The notes: generated from the sequence alone by a model not told the origin. 64,000 nt of DNA from an uncultured Paraglaciecola sp. (GCF_937123705.1 NZ_CAKZKO010000010.1:95244-159243), one strand, 5' to 3'; shown: positions 51,345-59,235, numbered from the stretch's first letter. Program-made: numbers and translations.

Positions 51345-52330
51345 TATCCCTCAGACCCGCTGTCGACTTTAATCCACTGCTGTTGTTGCTTTATTACTTC
51401 AAATCTAGCCCACTGATGAAAATCATAATGGGAGCATACATTAGTTTGACCACTTTCATCACCGGCCAATACTTTATAGGAAACTTGGTTGAGTTCAATT
51501 TGGCTCCTAGAGCTTGATATATCTGTAACTTGTCGAATACTCCATACACTGCCTATCTTACCGTTACTGTATAGGCGGCCTGCAATAATTTCGGAGGGGT
51601 GAATGATGTCTCTCTCGGCATGTTGCTTGGCTAATTCCAGCAAATCGGCTAAACCCTCTGGGGTAATATCTACGTATGAATCCAAGTCTTGCATAGCGGC
51701 CGCAAAATCTTCGTGGGTTAACTCAAACTGACGGTCTTTGGGTTTTACTCTAAGGGGCTTTTTGAAGATATGCCCTAAATGCGCTGGGTAGCGACGCCAA
51801 GCAAATAATCCATTAAATAAAACGCTGATAACAAGGATCGCCACAAGGTTGACTGCAATAGGCACCCATAAATATTGATAACCAAGATCGGTGATAACCG
51901 AACCACCCATAACCACAGTGAGTGCGGTAGCACCTCCAGGAGGATGAATGCAGCGCAAGTAATACATTGCGCCAATAGCGATACCAACAGCTAATCCAGC
52001 AACAACAAAGCTATTACCAAATAACTTAAAACAACTGATGCCGATTGCACCAGAGATAATATGACCCCCAACTACCGCCCATGGTTGCGACAACGCTCCA
52101 TGAGGCACTGCGAATAGCAATACAGCGCTGGCGCCCATTGAGGCTATCACTAAAATGCCACTACTTGGGTCTAAAGTGCCAGCCTCAATCAACAGGCTAG
52201 TTAACCACAAAATTCCACCAATGCTGATGAAACCACCAAAAGCTGAAATTAGTTTTTCTACGTGACTCGTTGAGTTGGCCGTAAAGCCACTTAATAATTT
52301 AATCTCGTTAACTAAATGTCTTACTGTCAT
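51344..52330 (-). CDS. HPP family integral membrane protein
   Basis: 328 residues. N-terminal membrane region of about five segments (28-170) containing the HPP signature (YLRCIHPPGGATALTVVMGG), then a cytoplasmic C-terminal domain of about 140 residues (DITPEGLADLLELAKQHAERD ... SVWSIRQVTDISSSRSQIE). HPP proteins have been linked to nitrite transport in chloroplasts and cyanobacteria; in proteobacteria the substrate is unclear. Coupled to the DUF3750 gene. Confidence 0.85.
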   Translation of the reverse strand: MTVRHLVNEIKLLSGFTANSTSHVEKLISAFGGFISIGGILWLTSLLIEAGTLDPSSGILVIASMGASAVLLFAVPHGALSQPWAVVGGHIISGAIGISCFKLFGNSFVVAGLAVGIAIGAMYYLRCIHPPGGATALTVVMGGSVITDLGYQYLWVPIAVNLVAILVISVLFNGLFAWRRYPAHLGHIFKKPLRVKPKDRQFELTHEDFAAAMQDLDSYVDITPEGLADLLELAKQHAERDIIHPSEIIAGRLYSNGKIGSVWSIRQVTDISSSRSQIELNQVSYKVLAGDESGQTNVCSHYDFHQWARFEVIKQQQQWIKVDSGSEG

Positions 52331-52569
52331 TTATCTCAATTTTTATAGCTGAACGGCGCTAGATCTTAAGAGAGAAACGCGGTTCTTTGCAAGGCATTCA
52401 GCCGACTAAATATGCAAACGAAAAGTAAGCACTTACTTTCTAACTAAAGTTGAAAAAAGTATTTATGATCAACTTTGATAAGGTTTGCCGTACCAAAAAA
52501 TTTTCTCACTTTATTCAATTAAGGCCGCTAAACAGCCAGCAACTTAGACCAGCGAGCATCTCGCGTCCT

Positions 52570-52613
52570 GATGGATACCAACTCATTAATCAGTTGATGG
52601 GGTGGTATCCATC
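52570..52613 (-). other. 11-bp inverted repeat overlapping the nhaA 3' end
   Basis: GATGGATACCA / TGGTATCCATC, a perfect pair with a 22-base loop that itself can fold, spanning the last nine codons and stop of nhaA. Candidate transcription end for nhaA, or an RNA-stability structure; no T run. Confidence 0.5.
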
Positions 52614-53800
52614 ACGGGCTTGTTAGAGTTAAAACACACCCGGAGCACTAAATAACCCAAAATACCTGATAACAACGACCCGAGAATGATACCAAGGCGT
52701 TCATCGAATAGGACGTTAACGCCCGTTTCTTCGAAGGCGAGGGAGCCGATGAACAGACTCATGGTAAAACCTATGCCGCAAAGCGCTGAAGTGCCATATA
52801 AGCTCAACCAATTCATATTCTTTGGTAGGCTTGTTATTTTCAATTTAATTGCGAGCCAGCACAAACCAAAAATTCCAACTTGTTTACCAAAAAACAAACC
52901 CAGCGCGATCCCTATCGGTACCCCGTGCATAATTTGATCTAGGCTTACATTTTGTATATTAATTCCCGCATTAGTAAACGCAAAAACGGGCAGTACGAAA
53001 AATGCTACAACATTGTGTAAATCATGTTCCATCGTCTTAAGTGGCGAATACTCAGGCTTTTGTTTAGAACGCATAGGAATGAACATTGCTAGCACAACAC
53101 CAGCAAGTGTCGCATGTACCCCAGATTTGAGTGTTGCAATCCACATAATAATGCCAATAAGAACGTAAGGACTCTTTGATATGACGTTATATCTATTCAT
53201 AGCAAAGAGAATAGGAATACAAAGGGCAACAACACACAATGCTTCGAACGAAATATTTGAGGTATAAAAGAAAGCAATAATGAGTATTGCCCCGATATCA
53301 TCGAATATAGCTAGAGATGTAAGGAATATTTTAATAGAAATTGGGACTCGAGAGCCTAGTAGTGTCAAAACACCTAAGGCAAACGCAATATCTGTTGCTG
53401 CTGGAATCGCCCAACCTTTAGCAGCTACCGGGTTGTCTGCATTAAAATAAAGATAAATTAAAGCTGGTACCAGCATTCCACCAACAGCACCAACCCCTGG
53501 CAATATTATATTTTTCTTATTTTTCAATTCACCTTCAAGTAACTCTCGCTTCAATTCAAGTCCAACTAAAAAAAAGAAAACAGCCATTAACCCATCATTT
53601 ACCCAAAGTAGAAGAGGTTTGGCAATTTCTAGCGCTCCAATACGCACTTCAACAGGTGTAGTGAGTAAAAGTTGGTAATACGGATCAAGAAAAGAATTGG
53701 CTACCAAAATTGCAAGTACCGCAGACACAAATAGCAAAACACCGCCAGCAGATTCGAGCCTTAAAAAGGAGTTGATAAATGAGTCTTGATTATTTTGCAT
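52586..53800 (-). CDS. nhaA: Na+/H+ antiporter NhaA
   Basis: 404 residues with about twelve membrane segments. Key features of NhaA are present: PLLLWVNDGLMAVFFFLVGLELKRE near residue 65, the ion-binding aspartates in PAATDIAFALGVL and LAIFDDIGAILIIA, and GVHATLAGVVLA. Exchanges two protons for one sodium at alkaline pH; useful for a marine bacterium. A short hairpin lies 19 bp before the start. Confidence 0.96.
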   Translation of the reverse strand: MQNNQDSFINSFLRLESAGGVLLFVSAVLAILVANSFLDPYYQLLLTTPVEVRIGALEIAKPLLLWVNDGLMAVFFFLVGLELKRELLEGELKNKKNIILPGVGAVGGMLVPALIYLYFNADNPVAAKGWAIPAATDIAFALGVLTLLGSRVPISIKIFLTSLAIFDDIGAILIIAFFYTSNISFEALCVVALCIPILFAMNRYNVISKSPYVLIGIIMWIATLKSGVHATLAGVVLAMFIPMRSKQKPEYSPLKTMEHDLHNVVAFFVLPVFAFTNAGINIQNVSLDQIMHGVPIGIALGLFFGKQVGIFGLCWLAIKLKITSLPKNMNWLSLYGTSALCGIGFTMSLFIGSLAFEETGVNVLFDERLGIILGSLLSGILGYLVLRVCFNSNKPVMDTTPSTD

Positions 53801-53818
53801 AGGTACCTTGAATTTTAT

Positions 53819-53837
53819 TTACCTCGCAATGAGGTAA
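53819..53837 (-). promoter_or_regulatory. Leader inverted repeat upstream of nhaA
   Basis: TTACCTC / GAGGTAA with a 5-base spacer, 19 bp before the nhaA start codon. Possible operator or 5' leader hairpin; no regulator is identified. The remaining 53838-54310 gap is AT-rich with no gene or recognisable site. Confidence 0.35.
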
Positions 53838-54310
53838 GTACTAGATATTTAGAATGAGTAACAAAGGGTTAAGACCAACTGCTACGTGTTAATTTGCATG
53901 ACTTGCTATATGTTTTGGGTCAGATCCTAAACTTTACAAGTCTAGTTAAACTCTGGAGTAGCTAAACCAAAAAGAAAAAGCATCATACCGTAAATCAAAA
54001 AGACGCGTTTAACAATGAGATGAAGGTTTTCTAGAGTTCTGCCTTTATCTTGCATGAATTCTAGTAGTTACATTTCGCATAAAGCATTCAAAGCTACGGA
54101 ATGACAGCAATGAAGTTATCTTCAGTCACAGAAAAATGTCAAAAAAATTTACAACTATTAGACAAAATAAAACTACAAATTCATAACTAACTAAAAGGTA
54201 AAGGTTTAATTTTCATGGCTCATTTAATGCTTGTTTTTTGAGCGGTTGTACAGGTCACAGTTAAGTGAACTGAGTTATTGATTTTTACTAAAATAATTTA
54301 AGGAACAAAT

Positions 54311-55096
54311 ATGAAAAAATTAACAAGTGCAGCATTAGTTATTGGATTTATGTTTTCGACTTCAGTATCCGCAACAATTATGTTCGACGCAGACGTAACG
54401 GGAGACGTTATCTTCGGATCTGGAAACCTGAATGGCAGTTTTACCGTTGATCAGGCAAACGGTTTTGAGTTAGGTTTGCGAGGTAAATTACGCCATAATG
54501 CCGCTGGGGCGCCTGAGAATACTTTTAACAGTAACGGAGACGGTACCTATAGTTTTGATGCCGGAGTCGCACCAACTCAATCTGGCTCAACAGCTGTGTG
54601 GAGTTTTGAATGGTCAATTAATTCAAATTTTGATAGTTCAGGTGGCTTTTTAGGTGACTTCACTTACATGCTGTCATTGGATACCGATCCAAGCGCCTCT
54701 GTCAGTTTGTTCGATTTTGATCCTATCAATGATGTTAACACCAATAGTGGTGTTGTGGCCTGGGATCATGCGATAGGCGACAATAACACCGGAAATGGAG
54801 CTGGAAGTCGATCATCCGATACCGACACGGTAACCTATGATGGACTAATTTCATCAAATAACTTGGCACAAAACTCATGGAAGCCACATTGGTTTATTCC
54901 TGGTTTTGATCCCACTTTAGATGGTATTTATGACATTTCTTTAACTGCTTTTGATGCAAGTGGCGCCCAAGCTGCAAGTACATCAATCCAGATTATTGTA
55001 GGTGCTGGAGCTACAGCTGTTCCCGAACCAGGGACGATAGCGTTGTTATTTACTGGTTTATTTGGCTTAGCGACACGTAAAAGGCTGGTGAAATAA
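54311..55096 (+). CDS. PEP-CTERM sorted exported protein
   Basis: 261 residues from ATG 54311 after AAGGAAC. Signal peptide (MKKLTSAALVIGFMFSTSVSA), a glycine/serine/asparagine-rich strand-forming body, and a C-terminal exosortase signal VPEPGTIALLFTGLFGLAT with basic tail RKRLVK. Processed and released or anchored by the exosortase system, which is not in this window. Body not recognised. Followed at once by a strong terminator. Confidence 0.88.
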   Translation: MKKLTSAALVIGFMFSTSVSATIMFDADVTGDVIFGSGNLNGSFTVDQANGFELGLRGKLRHNAAGAPENTFNSNGDGTYSFDAGVAPTQSGSTAVWSFEWSINSNFDSSGGFLGDFTYMLSLDTDPSASVSLFDFDPINDVNTNSGVVAWDHAIGDNNTGNGAGSRSSDTDTVTYDGLISSNNLAQNSWKPHWFIPGFDPTLDGIYDISLTAFDASGAQAASTSIQIIVGAGATAVPEPGTIALLFTGLFGLATRKRLVK

Positions 55097-55106
55097 AATT
55101 TAGTCT

Positions 55107-55129
55107 AAAGCGCCTAAAGGCGCTTTTTT
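55107..55129 (+). terminator. Rho-independent terminator of the PEP-CTERM gene
   Basis: Stem AAAGCGCC / GGCGCTTT with a TAAA loop and a T run, 11 bp after the stop codon. It marks the last ordinary plus-strand gene before the cassette region. Confidence 0.9.
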
Positions 55130-55318
55130 ATTATTCAGACTAAATAATATATTTTATATGATTTTTCAAAGCGTTATGCTCAACCGTGCCCACAACGTCC
55201 AACAACTCATTAGAGTTTTCTCTGCAACTAACGCTCGCATAACAGATAAACAAAATACCGTATTGGTTGTCCCCTTCAGTCAAGGCCAAGGGGACCGTTA
55301 ATACAAATGTTCATTTTT
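55130..55318. other. Gap with attC-like debris and an inverted repeat
   Basis: CTAACGCTCGCATAAC at about 55236-55251 and GCGTTATGC at 55172-55180 resemble outer ends of attC sites, and a GTCCCCTT / AAGGGGAC pair lies at about 55270-55301. No complete attC can be folded by eye. Probably the decayed distal edge of the cassette array. No gene. Confidence 0.3.
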
Positions 55319-55732
55319 CTATAAATGGAAATCACCGGATCTCTCTGGCTGATAAATTATTTGTGTGATTCTCACACTAAGGTTACCGCCTCCGGGTTTG
55401 GGCCACTCAATTTCATCGCCAATTGAAAGCCCTAATAAAGCGCTACCAACTGGCGCTAATATAGAAATCGTTTTTCCATTTGACTGCATATTTTTTGGAT
55501 AAACTAACGTTAATTCGAAGTTTTTTTGAGTAGATTCAACAAAAAATCGTACTGTCGAATTCATTGTTACGATATTTGAAGGTACCTCTTTTGACTCCAA
55601 AATCGTCGCTCGACTAATTTCATTTTCCAATTCATTAATACCGGGCACACTATTCTTCGGCAAAGACTCAATTAAAGAATAGAGTCTGTCTGAATCTATT
55701 GAAGACATGATTATTTCTGGTCTAGTTTTCAT
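55319..55732 (-). CDS. rnk: Nucleoside diphosphate kinase regulator Rnk
   Basis: 137 residues: helical N-terminus (PEIIMSSIDSDRLYSLIE) and a GreA/GreB C-terminal-type FKBP-like domain (NIVTMNSTVRF, SILAPVGSALLGLSIGDEIEW, YQPERSGDFHL), matching Rnk along its length. Rnk resembles Gre factors but lacks the long coiled coil; it can bind RNA polymerase. Lies at the distal edge of the cassette array in array orientation, so it may be the last cassette or a native gene next to it; no clear attC is seen beside it. The 55733-56052 gap shows no other gene, only a TAACGCC-type end near 55918. Confidence 0.9.
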   Translation of the reverse strand: MKTRPEIIMSSIDSDRLYSLIESLPKNSVPGINELENEISRATILESKEVPSNIVTMNSTVRFFVESTQKNFELTLVYPKNMQSNGKTISILAPVGSALLGLSIGDEIEWPKPGGGNLSVRITQIIYQPERSGDFHL

Positions 55733-56052
55733 TTATACCTCTGAGCGTATTTGTTGGATGAAGCATTTAAGTTACTTACCTCTCTGACTTCATGGTTTTT
55801 TAAGTCAATCTTTCTTTTGAGTGCTTTTTAGCTTCAACTAATACTGCTAATCAATTAAATAAAATACGATTGCCTATTGTGCCACATCTCCTTATAGCAT
55901 TCCTCTAATTGAAGTGTAACGCCATTAACACGAGCCGTTTTGTCGCAAATAGACGCCGCAACGTAAAAGTAGCCATTGTTATTCGCATTGTAATGATTCC
56001 GGTGTATGCATAATGCGTGGTGGAGAAATTTTAATTAAGGTGTTTCTTATAC

Positions 56053-56265
56053 TTAGCCCCACTGCAACAAAGCGCCGACTAACAAGAGCGCGACTCCACC
56101 ACCAAAGCACCACACACGAAAACTTCGAGCAACAGCTTCTTTGTTTTTGATCTTGCCAGGCCGATACCCAGCGATAAGCCGCATATAGCGCTTTACCCCA
56201 ATCAGGTAACCAAGTGCAAAGAGTATATTGTACCTAGGATTGAAATTACCATACTCATAACTCAC
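56053..56265 (-). CDS. Small membrane protein in the cassette region
   Basis: 70 residues from ATG 56265 with GGAGTGAG just upstream. Aromatic N-terminus (MSYEYGNFNPRYNILFALGY), basic middle (KRYMRLIAGYRPGKIKNK) and one C-terminal membrane helix (CFGGGVALLLVGALLQWG). Not recognised. Minus orientation matches the array polarity, so it is probably a cassette; its own downstream attC is not clear. Confidence 0.55.
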   Translation of the reverse strand: MSYEYGNFNPRYNILFALGYLIGVKRYMRLIAGYRPGKIKNKEAVARSFRVWCFGGGVALLLVGALLQWG

Positions 56266-56301
56266 TCCATTTACTAGATGTTCCTCAATTGAGGGTTTAT
56301 G

Positions 56302-56377
56302 TTAACTGTCCGGTTGAATTTACATGTGAGCTACCGCGTAAGCTCGCGGTGATATCTATAGGGTATTGCGGTTAAAT
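56302..56377 (-). other. Possible degenerate attC site
   Basis: On the minus strand it has an R''-like ATTTAAC, a central hairpin ACCGCG / CGCGGT and an R'-like GTTAACA, about 76 bp, at the boundary expected between two cassettes. The L boxes do not pair convincingly, so it is either decayed or coincidental. Confidence 0.35.
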
Positions 56378-56439
56378 ATGAATCTGATTTTTTTACACTA
56401 AAATGTGCGACATTACCCTACATAAATTTGTAGTCTTAT

Positions 56440-56640
56440 ATGAACAGCATAAGCGTAAACCAATTTAGGGACAATTTAAAACCTAGGTGGAGCAGACTGT
56501 TAGTGATCATGAGCCTATAAAAGTGACTAGGCGCAGGGGTGAGGCTTTTATTGAGTGCTGATGACTAGGAAAAGGAACAGGAAACATTGCACGTGTTACA
56601 AAACAGTAGCTTAATGAATCAAATTCCAGCGTCATTGGCC
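56440..56640 (+). pseudogene. Decayed YefM-type antitoxin, relic of a copy like 61838-62110
   Basis: Reading on the plus strand, the first 14 codons (MNSISVNQFRDNLK) equal those of the intact antitoxin at 61838. A one-base deletion then shifts the frame, a five-base deletion follows in the AFIVMSA region, and the tryptophan codon of DDWE is a TAG. Similarity ends near 56638 and no toxin gene follows. The upstream operator is also recognisable but mutated (ATGTGCG-ACATTAC-CCTACATAA at about 56403-56424 against the perfect repeat at 61796-61828). A dead toxin-antitoxin cassette. Confidence 0.85.
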
Positions 56641-56724
56641 ATTCTTAGCAGACGTCGGGGTTGAACACAACCCTAATATGACCCAGATAATTACTTGTGT
56701 TTTCATTAAGTAATTGGTCCTTAT

Positions 56725-56817
56725 ACGCCCAGATAGTAGGCTAAAGATATTTGGCCATACTAACGAACAAAGTGAGGCGAGCCAATTGCTTTTTGTCCTT
56801 GTTGATTGGATTGTTAG
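56725..56817 (-). other. attC site after the GrpB-family cassette, degenerate
   Basis: Right end ATTGTTAG and inner arms ATTTGGC / GCCAATT around the spacer AACGAACAAAGTGAGGCGAG, which resembles other sites in this array. The left end reads TATACGCCC instead of TAACGCCC, so the recombining GTTA core is mutated. The GrpB stop codon lies inside the right end. Confidence 0.6.
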
Positions 56818-57332
56818 CTGCCAAACCACTCAAGCGCTATTTTTTCATGCTTTTGAATAAAACTATTTTTAAGTGACATATAGATATTAATGTCATTCTC
56901 GCTTTTAGGAACAGCCTCTTTTTTAAGAGAACCATACTCTAAAGCTATTGCAGAGTGAGCAATTAGGTACTCTTTAAATGCTCTATGTCGATGTAAATGA
57001 AAGTCATTTGCTTGAAACGCATGAACATGATGACTTCGTTGGTTGCCACCTTTTTGAAAATACCGCCTGCCTGAAATACCATTTTCACCTTTGATTGTAT
57101 AACCGAGTGCTTCTATGTTTTCAGCTGCATTATCTAACTCTTTAAGGTCGACAACCTCTATTAGAATATCAATAACAGGCTTGGCTGTTAAACCAACTAC
57201 AGACGTACTGCCGATATGTTCTATTTTGACAGCATTAATACCAATTGCCTTAGCTAGCAATATTCTTTCAGTTTCAAAAGTATTCTTCCAATTTGGATCG
57301 TAATCAACAACCTCAACAACTCTAATGCTCAA
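56814..57332 (-). CDS. GrpB/UPF0157 family protein (nucleotidyltransferase-like)
   Basis: 172 residues from TTG 57332, which follows AAGGGAG; the frame continues to another TTG at 57350 that lies in the attC end. The family signature VKIEHIGSTSVVGLTAKPVIDILI (in two parts: EHIGSTSV and KPVIDILIEV) resembles the GSxxRG and DxD/E region of nucleotidyltransferases; HVHAFQANDFHLHRHRAFKEY and a C-terminal ALEWFG follow. Often found alone or in cassettes; true substrate unknown. Cassette gene in array orientation. Confidence 0.85.
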   Translation of the reverse strand: MSIRVVEVVDYDPNWKNTFETERILLAKAIGINAVKIEHIGSTSVVGLTAKPVIDILIEVVDLKELDNAAENIEALGYTIKGENGISGRRYFQKGGNQRSHHVHAFQANDFHLHRHRAFKEYLIAHSAIALEYGSLKKEAVPKSENDINIYMSLKNSFIQKHEKIALEWFGS

Positions 57333-57351
57333 ATTGATCTCCCTTGGCAAC

Positions 57352-57451
57352 TAACGCTAAACTAAGGGCAATTACTTGTTGGCGAAATGCGGAACGCGCC
57401 AACGAGTATTTGTCCCAGTGACCGCAGGGAAAGATCTTGAGTGCCATGTTA
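57352..57451 (-). other. attC site upstream of the GrpB-family cassette
   Basis: Plus-strand left end TAACGCTAAACTAAGGGC, strong inner arms ACTTGTTGGCG / CGCCAACGAGT and a right end CATGTTATG. Between the inner stem and the right end the expected complement of the left arm is disturbed, so the site may be an imperfect substrate. Confidence 0.65.
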
Positions 57452-57475
57452 TGTGCTTTCTCAACAATGACCACG

Positions 57476-57883
57476 TCACATTAATTGCAAAAGTTCAATC
57501 GAAAAGCCAATTAGTGCTAATACTAATCCAACTCCTCCTACAGAGTTTCCCCGACCAAGCACAACTCCTACCCGAACAAGCGCTTTGCTAATGCCTAATA
57601 TGAGAAGCAGTAACGCCGTAATAGCACTAAAAAATACATTGGAAACAAGGAACATTGAATTATCCCAAGCAGATAGACTAACTACAGCTACAATCCAGAT
57701 TAATATGAAGCTTCCTATCCATGCTTTTTGATTTTTCATGAGCTTGGGTTTAGTTTCTTCAAAAGTAGCTTTAAGAAACTCTGACGTCTTAGGAAAATAG
57801 AGTTCAACAGAAATTAAAACTAAGCCAATAAGCTCAATAGTAATTGCACTCCATTGTATTAGATTACCATACTCGATGCTTAT
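57476..57883 (-). pseudogene. Membrane protein cassette gene without a usable start (5'-truncated)
   Basis: The first ATG is at 57739 (MKNQKAWIGSFILIW), but the frame stays open well upstream and reads as protein: EISIEYGNLIQWSAI, a hydrophobic TIELIGLVLISVELYF and PKTSEFLKATFEETKPKL. No ATG, GTG or TTG is found in frame between 57739 and the attC remnant; ATA 57883 after GGGAG is the only odd candidate. About four hydrophobic segments in all. Not recognised. Most likely the 5' end was lost together with half of the neighbouring attC. Confidence 0.5.
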
Positions 57884-57891
57884 TTCTCCCA

Positions 57892-57929
57892 GCCGCGCTT
57901 TTTGCGGCGAACTTTGGCAACTCGTTATA
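57892..57929 (-). other. Half attC site after higA
   Basis: Central hairpin GCCGC / GCGGC with a GCTTTTT loop and a right end GGCAACTCGTTAT are present, placed 6 bp after the higA stop. The left arm and the TAAC core that should follow on the other side are absent; sequence runs straight into the truncated membrane-protein frame. Confidence 0.55.
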
Positions 57930-57934
57930 TACCT

Positions 57935-58228
57935 TTACGCAATTTCAAAATCAATTTGATGCACTTTAGCTAAGTTAACATTGTGTTTTGCTTGCCAGAG
58001 GTCATAATTGTCTTGCATCGATAGCCAACTTTCAGGGCTACGGCCTAGGGCTTTTGATAGTCGCAAAGCCATTTCCGGCGTAATAGCACTTTTAGCTTTT
58101 AAGATACGACTTAAAGTTGAAGGAGAAACATCTAATTGTTTGGCAACAAATCGGCAACTATAGCCAAAAGGTTCCATATAAACATCGGAAATAAATTCAC
58201 CCGGATGCGGTGGATTATGCATATTCAT
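57935..58228 (-). CDS. higA: HigA-type antitoxin (HTH, XRE)
   Basis: 97 residues. HigA-family start MHNPPHPGEFISDVYMEP, then a helix-turn-helix (CRFVAKQLDVSPSTLSRIL) and ALGRSPESWLSMQDNYDLWQA, all typical of HigA antitoxins. It neutralises HigB and represses the operon. Second gene of a reversed-order (toxin first) pair; its start touches the higB stop. Cassette-borne in the same orientation as the array. Confidence 0.92.
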   Translation of the reverse strand: MNMHNPPHPGEFISDVYMEPFGYSCRFVAKQLDVSPSTLSRILKAKSAITPEMALRLSKALGRSPESWLSMQDNYDLWQAKHNVNLAKVHQIDFEIA

Positions 58229-58506
58229 TAGTGATAATCCTCATAATTTAAAATAAAAGCATTGCCATCTGTAAATTCGAATGTGACACGACAACTACCA
58301 TTTACAGTAATAGACCACATTCCATCCCGTTTACCTTTCAAGGCATGCAACTTAAATCCTGGTAAATCAATGTCGTCTAAAACAGTCGCAGTATCAATAG
58401 CCGCTAGTTGCATTCGAAGTCGACGTTCATGCTTGGCTTGAATGCCGGATTTGCTGCCTGACTCAAAGAACTTTTTTAGCCCTTTATGTTTGAAGAAAGC
58501 GTAGCG
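58228..58506 (-). CDS. higB: HigB-type toxin, start codon apparently lost
   Basis: Ribosome-dependent mRNA interferase of the RelE/HigB family. From FKHKGLKKFFESG through KLHALKGKRDGMW and VTFEFTDGNAFILNYEDYH the protein is standard. Family members start with about Met-Ile-Lys-Ser-Phe-Lys-His; here that place reads Arg-Tyr-Ala-Phe-Phe-Lys-His with no ATG, GTG or TTG. The only upstream in-frame standard start is a GTG at 58566, within the attC. The toxin may be unexpressed or started at a poor codon, while HigA remains intact. Confidence 0.7.
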   Translation of the reverse strand, partial: RYAFFKHKGLKKFFESGSKSGIQAKHERRLRMQLAAIDTATVLDDIDLPGFKLHALKGKRDGMWSITVNGSCRVTFEFTDGNAFILNYEDYH

Positions 58507-58535
58507 TGTTGCGCAACAGGTGTCTAGCAGGAATA

Positions 58536-58599
58536 TAATGCCCCAATAAGCCGGCGAAAAGAGCACAGCGACTTGAGGTCGGATTAATTGGATTGTTAT
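58536..58599 (-). other. attC site upstream of higBA
   Basis: About 64 bp: arms CCAATAAGCCGG / CGGATTAATTGG around a short spacer, right end ATTGTTATG, left end ATAATGCCC. The left core is ATTA on the minus strand in place of GTTA, which should hurt recombination. Confidence 0.7.
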
Positions 58600-58616
58600 G
58601 TGCTAGCACGTTACAC

Positions 58617-58634
58617 TGTACAAATAAACGTACA
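58617..58634 (+). promoter_or_regulatory. Operator-like inverted repeat before yefM-yoeB
   Basis: TGTAC / GTACA with an 8-base spacer, 21 bp before the antitoxin start. The YefM operator of E. coli is built from palindromes with a TGTACA core, so this is a good candidate autoregulatory site, and shows that the module carries its own promoter. Confidence 0.6.
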
Positions 58635-58654
58635 TGAACATTTTGGGACCCAAT

Positions 58655-58906
58655 ATGGATGCAATAAGCTACACAGCAGCTAGAGCAAATTTAGCAAACA
58701 CAATGGCGCATGTTTGTAATGATCATGCGCCAGTTATTATAACTCGTAAAAGTGAAGCTCCTGTAGTGATGATGTCCCTAGAAGACTATAACGCAATGCA
58801 AGAAACTACATATTTACTCAGATCTCCAGCTAACGCTAGAAGCTTGCTTGATTCTATTGCCGAACTTGAAGCTGGCAATGGAACCCAAAGAGAGCTTGTC
58901 GAGTGA
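58655..58906 (+). CDS. yefM: YefM antitoxin
   Basis: 83 residues from ATG 58655 (an ATG at 58634 lies in the operator region). Phd/YefM family: MDAISYTAARANLANTM at the start, APVIITRKSEAPVVMMSLEDYNAM, then the toxin-binding tail (YLLRSPANARSLLDSIAELE). Binds YoeB and represses the operon. Plus-strand, against array polarity, with its own operator. Confidence 0.93.
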   Translation: MDAISYTAARANLANTMAHVCNDHAPVIITRKSEAPVVMMSLEDYNAMQETTYLLRSPANARSLLDSIAELEAGNGTQRELVE

Positions 58907-59163
58907 AACTCACTTTTTCAACTAAAGCTTGGGAACAATATCTATACTGGCAAACTACAGACAAAAAAATACTTAAACGTGTAAATTTGCTCATTAAAGA
59001 TATCCAAAGAACTCCAAATGAGGGCATTGGAAAACCTGAGCCATTAAAGCACGGGTTATCAGGCTATTGGTCTCGTAGAATTAATGATGAGCATCGCATC
59101 GTATACAAACAGCAAGATGATACAATTCTAATTGCTCAACTGCGCTACCACTACGGCACATAA
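58903..59163 (+). CDS. yoeB: YoeB toxin
   Basis: 86 residues, GTG start overlapping yefM by four bases (GTGA). Very close to E. coli YoeB throughout; catalytic set Glu46 (KPEPLKH), Arg65 (DEHRIVY), His83 and Tyr84 (RYHYG) is intact. Cleaves mRNA in the ribosomal A site. Likely functional, which would make loss of this cassette costly to the cell. Confidence 0.95.
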   Translation: MKLTFSTKAWEQYLYWQTTDKKILKRVNLLIKDIQRTPNEGIGKPEPLKHGLSGYWSRRINDEHRIVYKQQDDTILIAQLRYHYGT

Positions 59164-59213
59164 CGCCGCAATAAGCGGTGACAGTTTGACGAGTCCGTTG
59201 CAGCAACTTGTAA
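59161..59213 (-). other. attC site between yoeB and VOC cassettes, possibly chimeric
   Basis: Left end TAACGCCGCAATAAGCGGTG is nearly that of the sites at 61691 and 63924. The right end (GCAGCAACTTGTAATG) belongs to another type, lacks a GTTA core and does not pair with the left arm. Only 53 bp. Confidence 0.5.
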
Positions 59214-59235
59214 TGTGAATATCTATCTACAAAAA

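Noticed and set aside
55270..55301. GTCCCCTT / AAGGGGAC pair as rnk terminator
   Set aside because: There is no T run on the minus strand; it could equally be attC debris, so it was left only as part of the gap description.
56632..56829. Minus-strand frame of 65 residues
   Set aside because: It lies across an attC site and the relic antitoxin; no ribosome-binding site or family likeness.
57376..57591. Plus-strand frame of 71 residues
   Set aside because: Starts inside an attC site and runs antisense to the membrane-protein cassette gene.
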